From NCBI GenBank assembly GCA_015679605.1, contig JAAAVE010000323.1:1-22901 (forward strand): a stretch of DNA of 22,901 bases. Direction: 5' to 3'. Under the pieces are notes generated by a model, which was not told the origin of the DNA, did no database searches, and saw nothing but the letters and a program-made list of their open reading frames with translations. A program made the translations under genes and the position numbers. Positions 1 to 8,337 of this stretch are shown here, piece after piece; position 1 is the first letter of the stretch, and each line of letters starts with the position of its first letter. This DNA is from Podila epigama. Lineage: Eukaryota; Mortierellomycota; Mortierellomycetes; Mortierellales; Mortierellaceae.

Positions 1-18
1 TTTTTTTTTTTTTTTTTT
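1..18. repeat. T18 homopolymer at left contig edge
   Basis: The window opens with 18 T residues. The right edge (22884-22901) is also exactly T18, and another T18 lies at 942-959. This symmetry suggests that assembly stopped in homopolymers. It does not suggest a biological terminus. Confidence 0.9.
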
Positions 19-402
19 CTACGCACAAACTTAATAAAGTCTTCACCTCTGAACATGGGTCCCTTTTTGTCGCAATTGTAAAGAGATATGCAAAAAAACA
101 TACGAAGCAGCGAGCGCTATTTGCATTGTAGCTTTGACAAAGATATCTTCATGCTTAAGAACATTTCCATAGTTTGTTACAACGGGGTTCTGTGCGCCTT
201 TGATACATTCCAATCCTCGATGACATTGTCAACACTCAATTCTTATAAAGTCACTTTATTACACTCCTTTTTTTTTGTATTCGACGTAGACAAGGATTCC
301 GCCAGCATATTGGCCAACTCAAGACTGTTTGACATTACCAACAGGGTTCGGGGTGAGACAATTCTCGAGAACCATTTTCAAGTTTTCGTCTGGATTACCC
401 AT
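1..402 (-). CDS. Tentative 5' part of a minus-strand gene running off the left edge
   Basis: Product not recognised. On the minus strand an ATG at 402-400 opens a 64-nt stretch (402-339, start MGNPDENLKMVLENC) that ends at a possible GTAATG donor. A second open stretch (215-104, containing YGNVLKHEDIFVKATMQIAL) follows a TTGAC branch-like site and an AG at 217-216. It ends at a consensus GTATGT donor at 103-98. The two pieces join in phase (64 nt, then 112 nt), and further coding would continue toward position 1. If real, this gene is divergent from RPC6, about 690 bp away. Against it: the exons are very short, no family is recognised, and the opposite strand has a comparable 124-codon ORF (88-462). 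Confidence 0.2.
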
Positions 403-1094
403 TTATTGGTATTTGCACTCCAATCGAACAACCACAACTTAAACATTGGCCAGGATATGTGACACGGGACAAAGAACTGTTTTATTTGATGAGCTACAAA
501 GCAAAGAGTGTTTCGTGGTAGGCACGACAAGAAGGACAAGTGTAAGTTTGGTATGTGCGGTATGCATAATACCAAAGGCAAGAAAAAACGGTGGGAGTAG
601 AGTGAAGAATGTGATGGGAGAAAGGATGAGAGTAGAGTGGAGGAGTAAGGATGGGGATAGAATGGAGGATGAGAGTGATGGGAGTGAGGATGGAGAGTTG
701 AGGATGGAGAGTTGAGGATGGAGAGTGAAATAGAACTGAGGAACAAATCTAGTGAGGAGTGATGGCAGTGAGGATGAGAGTGAAAGTGAGTGGAATTAAC
801 GCGAAAGTGGGAGAGTGGCAGTGCTGCTTCTTTGAAAGAGTGCTCAAAAGAGTTCTGAGACCGCTTTTGGACCAGCACGTGCAGGAAATCAAAAGAAATC
901 GTGGGTGCCTGTTTGTGTAAAACTTGCGAAGCCACCTGGCCTTTTTTTTTTTTTTTTTTGGTGGACACTCTGGAGCACAGCATTAGCCATTTGACCGGCC
1001 CCACATTGGCAGCAGCATCTCTTTGGCGTAACATTCTCATTCATTGAGCTGCACATTTTATTTTACATCAGGAACAAATATTATATATAACACA
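403..1094. other. Intergenic region upstream of RPC6
   Basis: I see no supported gene here. The stretch holds a purine-rich block on the + strand (about 590-800), a T18 run at 942-959, and an AT-rich TTATATATAA element at 1081-1090 immediately before the RPC6 start codon. Long ORFs on either strand in this block are low-complexity products of the purine repeat. Confidence 0.6.
686..727 (+). repeat. 14-bp tandem repeat, three copies, in a polypurine block
   Basis: The unit GAGGATGGAGAGTT occurs at 686-699, 700-713 and 714-727, the last with one or two changes at its end. It sits inside a roughly 200-bp G/A-rich, T-poor tract (about 590-800) containing many looser GAGGATG and GAGAGTGA variants. 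This is a minisatellite in intergenic DNA. Confidence 0.85.
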
Positions 1095-2504
1095 ATGGAT
1101 TTTGATACTGAAGTGGAAAAGAACTTTTACGAAGCATGCCAAACGCCCGGAGTATGTCAACCTTGATACGAAAAGAAAAAAAAGCCGAGCTATCTGTTAC
1201 ATGCTGAGGAAAATGGGATCTAATAGTGGCGTGTTTTTTTCTCTACTTTGGAAACTCTTACTTGATAGGGCTTGACGACTCATGACTTTAGTGAACGATA
1301 CCCAGATGCGACCGCCGCGGACATGGCCCGTGCTGTGAACGTGCTTTCGGGAAAGGTACTGCATGGATGATCCCTGATCCTGTTGTCCTGTTGTCATGGT
1401 AGTTGGCGAATGAACTATGGCTTACCGTGGTAGCTGAATTGACTTTGATCTAGGGATATATTGAGTTTTTTCAAGGCAAGGAAGGTGTTCTTCTTTACAA
1501 GGCTATCAGAAAAGAGGACATTGCAAAGTATGTTGAGTACATGTGCGAGGAGGGGTTTACATGCACAGAATCAAAATGCCGGACGTACTTATTCATGATG
1601 ATGATCTACTCCATCAATAGATCAAGCGACGTTCGTAATGAGGATAGCATTGTCTACAATATCATTCGTGCTAGCGCAAACGAAGGAATTTGGACGAGGC
1701 ACATTAAGGCAAAGTCAAATCTGCACGAAGCCGTTATTAAGAGATGTCTAAAGAATTTGGAGGCGAAAGCCTTGGTCAAGGCTATCAAATCAGTCAAGGT
1801 ACAAACAACATCTACTTTTTGGAGAATTGTATGGCAAAAAAGGATCGCGTTTTAACGAGTACTCACACATGTCATCTACCATGTGAATGATTTTAGCACC
1901 CAACAAGGAAACTCTACATGTTGATGGAGCTTACACCCTCAGTGGAGGTCACAGGAGGCCCGTGGTTCACGGATCAGGAACTGGATGTTGACTTTGTTGA
2001 ACAATTGACTTATGCCTGTTACAAGTTCATCCTCGGGAAGGTAACGAGGCAGCGCTGGTTAAGGCGAAATGCAAAAGGTATCAATCGCAAGCCGTATACT
2101 GACTGACTCGCCATGCCATTTTTTAATAGTCATTCCCAAGGGACAACAGCTGCATTTACACTACAGCACATAATTCGTATCCAACTGCGGCTGTTATTCG
2201 CAAGTATATCATGGACAAGAGGATTTCTCAAGTGGACCTCACTGTTGATGATATCACCATGCTTTTAGATGTTTTGGTATACGATGGCAAGGTCGAGCGC
2301 TTCCATGGCTTGATTGACGAGAATTGGGGAGACGACGATGACACCGACTCTGACTGGGTCTATAAGGCTGTGAGAGATAAAAAGGCAGAATCAGCATGGC
2401 AGGACTGCCCATGTGGTGTCTGTCCGGTGGCTGAGTTATGCACAGAGTCTGGGCCAATTAATCCTGCAGGGTGCACATACTTTTCGAAATGGCTCGACTT
2501 TTAG
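1095..2504 (+). CDS. RPC34: DNA-directed RNA polymerase III subunit RPC6 (C34/RPC34)
   Basis: This is the Pol III-specific winged-helix subunit (human POLR3F, yeast Rpc34). It works with C82 and C31 in promoter opening and TFIIIB contact at tRNA and 5S genes. Exons: 1095-1151, 1269-1355, 1454-1527, 1621-1798, 1897-2040, 2130-2504. They join in phase to give 304 aa, against about 316 in human and 317 in yeast. The first winged helix spans about residues 5-75. The second (about 80-132) contains NEGIWTRHIKAKSNL and LKNLEAKALVKAIKSVK, close to the human equivalents. VTGGPWFTDQELDVDFVE follows at about 150. Near the C-terminus, Cys275-X2-Cys278-X5-Cys284-X10-Cys295 keeps exactly the human spacing, known to bind a 4Fe-4S cluster, and the protein ends in KWLDF. 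Introns are 89-117 nt, with donors GTATGT, GTACTG, GTATGT, GTACAA and GTAACG. The start fits family length and lies just after an AT-rich leader. Confidence 0.93.
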
Positions 2505-3021
2505 CATAATCCACAATACATGTCAGACACTTGCAAGTGCTTCCATGGCTCTTGGTAGAATACACAGCGTACAAACATTTTTTTTTTTTTTTTTTTTTTT
2601 TTCGCTCCTCGCGTGTTGTAAACTAGTCAATGACGAGAGCTTAAGAGAGGCAAACGTATAGCCAAAGTCAACAGATCAGCCTTCATCGAAAGTTTTTTTC
2701 ATAATTCTCAAAATCCTGTCGTTTATCACCTTTGCCGTTGTCAATCTCTTGGTGATTTCACAGAAAGTTGAGAATATGGATGTTTACTTTGCCACGCTCG
2801 AGATTCTCGTGTGCTAGCTTGAACTGCTGCCTTGACTCAAAGGTTCAAGAGTATGGATGAAAAAAAAAGAGGACGTTTTGCTGAAGGCGAAGCAACTGGT
2901 GCCTGGCGGAATTTGAACAGAGTAAGAGCAAGAAAAAAGTCACAAAAACTCTAAAATTTGTATATGTTGATTTGGCTCCTTCAATTTTTGAACTTCCTCT
3001 TTTTCACTCCACATAATTAAA
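2505..3021. other. Intergenic region between RPC6 and RPL4
   Basis: This stretch holds the RPC6 3' flank, a T25 run (2578-2602) and the RPL4 promoter and leader, which ends in a pyrimidine-rich tract (CTTCCTCTTTTTCACTCC) shortly before the ATG. On the minus strand, short open fragments with protein-like composition (3014-2940, 2838-2761, 2757-2686) are separated by stops and a frame change. I do not call a gene from them. Confidence 0.6.
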
Positions 3022-4522
3022 ATGGTAACCACTGCAGATTCAAGCTTGGCGTCATCCATCCAACAGGAATCCATCCATCGACATGGAGTAACCATCCAAT
3101 ACAATCGCAATGGGGTTCATATTCATCCATGTTGGCGCAAGGAAACTTCATCATGAACAAACTCGGAAATCACTATTTTTCTTATTTTCACTACACCCAA
3201 CACAAGTTTGAGATTTCATACCATGGTGTCTGATCAGCATGCATGCATGCATGGAGTGGAAAAAGTTGTAATTCAAGAACACATGCGGGATTTAATACAG
3301 CAGGAATCACACACACCTCAATGACGATCAAAAACAGGACAATCATATCCAAAGACCAAAGAGCAATCTCAAAAGAGCTACATGGGCTGACAGTTGATTC
3401 TTGATGTGGCATCTTTCTTAGGCTGCTCGTCCCGTTATCTCCATCTTCTCCGAGTCTGGCAAGGAGGCCATTGGCACCCAGGTTTTGCCCGCTGTCTTCA
3501 AGGCCCCTATCCGCCCTGATGTTGTCCAGTTCGTCCACAAGAACATGAACAAGAACCACCGTCAGGCCTACTCCGTCTCCGAGAAGGCTGGTCACCAGAC
3601 CTCTGCCGAGTCCTGGGGTACCGGTCGCGCTGTTGCCCGTATCCCCCGTGTCTCTGGAGGCGGTACCCACCGTTCCGGCCAGGCCGCTTTCGGTAACATG
3701 TGCCGTGGTGGTCGCATGTTCGCCCCCACCAAGATCTGGCGCAAGTGGCACGTCAAGACCAACCAGAACCAGAAGCGTTTCGCTACTGCCTCTGCCTTGG
3801 CTGCCTCTGCCCTCCCCTCTTTGGTCTTGGCCCGTGGTCACAGAATTGAGCAGATCCAGGAGGTTCCCCTCGTCGTCGGATCCGGTGTTGAGTCTTTGAC
3901 CAAGACCAAGGCTGCCGTCGCCCTCCTTGAGTCCATCCACGCTTACGCTGATGTCGTCAAGGTCTCCAACTCCCGCAAGCTCCGTGCCGGTGTTGGTAAG
4001 ATGCGTAACCGTCGCCACCGCCAGCGCCGTGGTCCCCTCGTTGTCTACTCCGAGGACAACGGTATCGTCAAGGCTTTCCGCAACATCCCCGGTGTCGAGC
4101 TCGCCAACGTTCGCACCCTCAACTTGTTGCAGCTCGCCCCTGGTGGTCACATGGGTCGCTTCATCATCTGGACCCAGGGTGCCTTCGCCTTGTTGGATCA
4201 GATCTACGGTACCTACCGCAAGGCCTCTGCCCTCAAGAAGGACTACTCTCTTCCTTCCCACATCATGGCCAACCCTGATGTTACCCGTATCATCAACTCT
4301 GCTGAGATCCAGGGTTCGTTGAAGGCTGCTGGTCCCGCCAAGACCCCCCGCCCTTACACCCAGAAGAAGAACCCCCTCAAGTCCATGGCCGTCATGAACC
4401 GTCTCAACCCCTATGCCCAGACCCTCCGCCGTGCCGAGATCTTGAAGAAGACCCAGAAGAAGTCCGCCAAGAAGGCCCCCAAGACCTCTGCTGCCTTCCT
4501 CAACACCCTCCACGCCGAGTAA
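3022..4522 (+). CDS. RPL4: 60S ribosomal protein L4 (uL4)
   Basis: This is a core large-subunit protein whose globular domain binds 25S rRNA and whose long loop lines the exit tunnel. The model is ATG alone (3022-3024), a 397-nt intron (3025-3421) and one exon (3422-4522), giving 367 aa (yeast 362, human 427). The joined N-terminus reads [16 protein letters not shown], matching the MACARPLISVYSEKGE type of human uL4, which strongly supports the one-codon first exon. Family blocks follow: [36 protein letters not shown] (loop), [51 protein letters not shown] and [18 protein letters not shown]. The C-terminal tail is short and lysine-rich, fungal-like. Codon use is strongly C-ending (GTC, CTC, TCC, CGT, AAG), unlike its neighbours and as expected for very high expression. 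The same bias leaves a long open frame on the opposite strand. Confidence 0.96.
3025..3421 (+). other. RPL4: RPL4 intron directly after the start codon
   Basis: Donor ATG|GTAACC; acceptor TTTCTTAG|GCT. A GCTGAC branch-like site lies about 30 nt before the AG. At 397 nt it is two to four times longer than the other introns here. It contains repeated CATCCATC motifs near its 5' end and a (CATG)4-like run near 3238-3254. I saw no convincing snoRNA. Confidence 0.85.
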
Positions 4523-4523
4523 A

Positions 4524-4545
4524 TGTTACGCATTTGTGCGTAGCG
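4524..4545 (+). promoter_or_regulatory. Hairpin two nucleotides after the RPL4 stop codon
   Basis: TACGCA (4527-4532), loop TTTG, then TGCGTA (4537-4542) is a perfect 6-bp inverted repeat. It extends outward as RNA by U-G, G-C and U-G pairs to a 9-bp stem with a 4-nt loop. It begins directly after the TAA at 4520-4522, so it lies in the 3' UTR. A function is not established; mRNA stability or autoregulation of RPL4 is only a possibility. Confidence 0.5.
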
Positions 4546-4919
4546 ATTGACGTGTCAACCTGGCGCAAGCGTTTACGGATTTCATTTTAAATAATGGGAA
4601 CTGCCCCAATAACGATTGTGGTTCAAGAAAGTGAAATATGTCAATTCAAAAAAATAAAAACTCATGAACGATAGTTTTTTTTTTGTGAACCGTGCCTTCG
4701 TAGAGTCGTTGTCAATTGTTGTGTTTGTGACTTGCTTTGTAGGTCAAAAAAAATGTAAACGATCTCCAAGCCACCTCTGTTGAACCTTTATTTTTATTTT
4801 TTTTTTCTTCAACAAACTTTACTTGGACCCATTCAAAAGGACCTCTCCATTGCAATTCCACTTCTTTTATTGCCATCAATTCACATCCTTTTCCTTCCCC
4901 TTGTCATCTTTTGCACACA
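4546..4919. other. RPL4 3' flank and ERB1 promoter
   Basis: No gene is seen. An AATAAA-like element (AAAAAATAAAAA, about 4649-4660) could serve RPL4 polyadenylation. Several T/A runs follow, then a pyrimidine-rich leader (about 4830-4910) precedes the ERB1 start. Confidence 0.6.
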
Positions 4920-7783
4920 ATGCCTATTGCACGCAAAAAGGCTACCAAGCCTGCCCCTACCCCCGCTCCCAAAAAAGCCGTAGTTGCAGCAGCAACAGCG
5001 GCACCAAAGAGCAAAAAGAGAACTGTTCAGGAGGCACAACGGGACGACTCTGAGGACGAGTTTGGCGAGGTCGCCATCGATATGAACTCGGACGACGAGG
5101 AAAATGTGGATGGTGACGATGAGAGCGACGATGAAGATGATGTCGAGGAGTTCCCCGAGGAAGAGGAGGAAGGTCAAGACATGTCCGCTGCTGATATTGA
5201 GGAAGATGAAGACGACTCTGACGACGAGGGATCGTACATGGATGGAGACAGTATCGTGGACAGCCAGGAGGAGAACGACGACGACGACGACGAAGAGGTG
5301 GAGGAAGAAGATGAGAGCGACATGGAGGAGCTTCTCAATGGCGGCGAGATCGATCCTAACTTTGGACACAACCTCAACGATCCTCTTCCAGCTGAGAGCG
5401 ATTACAACCCCATCAAGAGAGAATACCCCGAGATCGACGCCGACTATGACAGTGATTCTTCAACAGAAGAGGTAACCACCCAACCCAAACCCACAAATTC
5501 ATTTTTTTTCCCTGTGAAAGACAGAGAGAATGTGAAGAGTGTGATGAGTGATTTACGTTTATCTTGTTCTTCTTCTGATCACTTCCGCGATACTATGTCC
5601 TTTGTGCTCTTCTACAAATAGAATGAAAACACAGTTGGTAATATCCCAATGAATTGGTACGATGACTATCCTCATATCGGATACGATATCAATGGCAAGA
5701 AGATCATGAGGCCTGCCACTGGTGATGAACTCGACAAGTTCCTCAGCACGATGGACGACCCTGATTCATGGTAAGTCCATGCTTTTATTTGTTCAACCAT
5801 TACAACTATACGAATTGATTTGATGATGTCTATGTGCATGTATTCTCAGAATGGAACCATTAACATGTTTTTTTTTCTCCTCCACCTATTCGTACATGTC
5901 TGTAGGTTGTCTGCTCACAACTACAAGGAGGGACAGGATATCAAACTTACATCAGAGGAACTGGAGATCATTCGCAGATTGGAAGGCAACCGCATTCCAG
6001 ATGCTGATTACAACCCTTACGAGGACCAGGTCGAGTTCTTCACTTCCAAGACCGAGATTATGCCCTTGTCAGCTGCTCCAGAGCCCAAGCGTCGTTTCAT
6101 TCCTTCCAAGCACGAGGCCAAGCGTATTATGAAGATTGTGCGCGCTATTCGCGAGGGCAGGATTGTCCCCCGCAAGTCGGGCTATGTCCCACCCAAGCCA
6201 AAGTTCTACAATCTCTGGAACGATGCCGAGGACAAGCCCAGGGAGGAGCACGTTATGCATATCACAGCACCCAAGATGAAGTTGCCAACACACGACGAAA
6301 GTTACAACCCCCCAGCAGAATACCTGCCTACGGAGCAGGAGATTCAGGAGTGGAACGACCTGGACAAGGAAGACCGCCCCAAGAACTATCTACCCCAAAA
6401 GTACAACTCCCTCAGAAATGTACCTGGATATGGTCAATTTATTCAGGAACGTTTCGAGCGTTGCTTGGATCTCTATCTTGCGCCCCGTGTTCGCAAGAAT
6501 CGTTTGAACATTGACCCAGAGAGCTTGATCCCTAAGCTGCCTTCACCTCGCGACCTCCAGCCATTCCCCACGAGATTAGCGATTGAGTATCTTGGACACG
6601 AAGGCCGTGTGCGCTGCGTTTCGGTCGACCCCACTGGTTTGTGGCTTGCTTCTGGAAGTGACGACAAGACTGTGCGTGTTTGGGAAGTTGCAACCGGTCG
6701 TTGCATGGCCACCTACTTTTTGGATGAATTGGTCACCTCTGTGGCGTGGGGTCCCAACAAGGAAGTTGCAGTCCTTGCTGTCTCATGGTATGTTATTCTT
6801 CAAGGCTCATGCATCTCTTGATGTTATATTTTTTCGCATGGTGTTTTGTTTCAATCTTTGGATATGATATATCTTCCACGATATATATCTTTTTTGCATG
6901 TGTATGTATTGTATTCTCATTTCTTGCTCCCCTTGTTCATTGCTCCTCTCATAGTGGCTACAAGGTTGGTCTTATTCTCCCAGAAAAACTGTTCTCGCCT
7001 GAACTCACTCTTCATTCGGAGGAATACCTGAAGGCTGGTTTCGCAAATGTAAGCACGGCAGAGGCAAACCCCAAAGCTTCATGGAAGCAGCCAACACCAG
7101 CCGAGTTTGAGCAAGGTATTCGTGTCTGGGTTCATATGCAAAAGCCCGTGAAGCAGGTGACATGGCACCGCAAGGGAGACTACTTTGCCACTGTGGCGCC
7201 TGATGCCAACAACTCTGCAGTCCTCATCCACCAGTTGACCAAGCACCAGACCCAACAGCCATTCAAGAAGTCCAAGGGCGCGGTTCAGAGGGTTATGTTC
7301 CATCCTACCAAACCCATGTTCTTTGTGGCCACTCAGAGATATGTGCGCCAGTACAACTTGCAACGTCAGGAACTTGTCAAGACCATGATGACTGGTGTGA
7401 AGTGGGTGTCGTCGATGGATGTTCACCCTGCAGGTGACAATGTGATTATTGGATCGTACGATAAGCGCCTGTGCTGGTTCGATCTGGATCTCTCGTCCAA
7501 GCCCTACAAGACACTCCGATACCACCAGCAGGCCATCCGCTCGGTGGCCTACCATAAGCGTTACCCACTCTTTGCCTCGTGTGCGGACGACGGCAATGTG
7601 CAGATCTTCCACGGCATGGTCTATAATGATCTCCTGCAGAACCCATTGATTGTCCCTGTCAAGATCTTGAAGAATGCTCACCAGCGTGTGGATGCCCTCG
7701 GTGCCCTCTGCGTGGAGTGGCATCCAACACAACCATGGCTCATCTCCAGTGGTGCCGACCATACCATCAAGCTGTTTTCTTAG
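4920..7783 (+). CDS. ERB1: Ribosome biogenesis protein ERB1 (BOP1 homolog)
   Basis: This is a nucleolar 60S assembly factor, the scaffold of the Nop7-Erb1-Ytm1 (PeBoW) complex needed for 27S pre-rRNA processing. Exons: 4920-5471, 5622-5770, 5906-6787, 6955-7783; they join in phase to 803 aa. The N-terminus is basic (about residues 1-35), followed by a very acidic stretch (about 40-155). The BOP1NT domain (about 185-455) contains [51 protein letters not shown] and [15 protein letters not shown], almost word for word family signatures. The WD40 propeller begins at about 460 ([33 protein letters not shown]) and ends with [20 protein letters not shown]. The start is the first ATG in this frame after in-frame leader codons. 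Introns: 150 (GTAACC donor), 135 and 167 nt. Confidence 0.96.
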
Positions 7784-8337
7784 ACATCCCCATTCTTGTT
7801 ACCTTCTTTACTAGTTTATCTCTTTTCTCAATGTGCATTCTTTTCTATTTTCCCTCTTTTTCCTAAATACACAAATATCGCATATACATATCGCATACAC
7901 ACATCGCAAATTCATATCGCATGCACAATCTTGCATCAGCCTAATTTACTCAAAGATGGTTGCACAGAGCGAACAATAATGTCAACCTTCCCTCCTCCCC
8001 AAAAATGGATTTTCTTTTCCAGCTGGCGTGCCATTTTTTTTTTATTTCTCCACGGCATTCTGTTCCGTCCCTGTCTTGTTCAACCTTCTTTTTTTTGTAA
8101 CATTGTCATCTGTCCAAACATGCTTCATCCATGACTCCATCTCCATCTCTTCTTTTTTAACTTACTCATCTGCAACTAATCACATACCACTATTAATGTA
8201 AGCAAAAGCAAAGCAATTGCTCCTTGAAACACGACTTTCATCCCAGAAACAGGCGAACAAGCACATTGACGTGACATTGTCTACTAGACCCTAATAACAA
8301 CACTAGAAAACAACAAAAAGTGTCCCCCCTTTCAATA
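7784..8337. other. ERB1 3' flank and 5' region of the giant gene
   Basis: No gene is seen. The left part is T/C-rich and AT-rich, with a 13-bp tandem repeat at 7874-7925. The right part, up to the ATG at 8338, has several AAC/ACA-rich stretches (for example ACCCTAATAACAACACTAG at about 8288) compatible with a 5' leader. Confidence 0.55.
7874..7925 (+). repeat. 13-bp tandem repeat, four copies, downstream of ERB1
   Basis: The copies are AATATCGCATATA, CATATCGCATACA, CACATCGCAAATT and CATATCGCATGCA, in exact 13-nt register (7874, 7887, 7900, 7913). ATCGCA is invariant. The repeat starts about 90 nt after the ERB1 stop, so it is probably in the 3' UTR. It could be a small minisatellite or a repeated RNA- or DNA-binding site. 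Confidence 0.8.

Noticed and set aside
1-18. T18 edge as a retroposed poly(A) tail or telomere
   Set aside because: Both edges and one internal site have the same T18 length. There is no telomere repeat, target-site duplication or retroelement sequence nearby.
88-462. 124-codon + strand ORF near the left edge
   Set aside because: No recognisable domain, and it overlaps the region where the minus strand looks at least as coding-like. Neither reading is convincing.
378-1040. 220-codon minus-strand frame rich in Ser, His and Pro
   Set aside because: It is the complement of the polypurine repeat, is low-complexity throughout, and includes lysines from the T18 run. No family resemblance.
3320-3391. 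Possible C/D-box snoRNA in the RPL4 intron (ATGACGA ... CTGA)
   Set aside because: Box C deviates from RTGATGA, no terminal stem pairs the flanks, and the CTGA overlaps the likely branch site of the intron.
3191-4513. 440-codon open frame on the minus strand opposite RPL4
   Set aside because: It mirrors the strong codon bias of RPL4, is Gly/Leu/Val-rich without recognisable motifs, and runs through the RPL4 intron. The + strand encodes a highly conserved protein.
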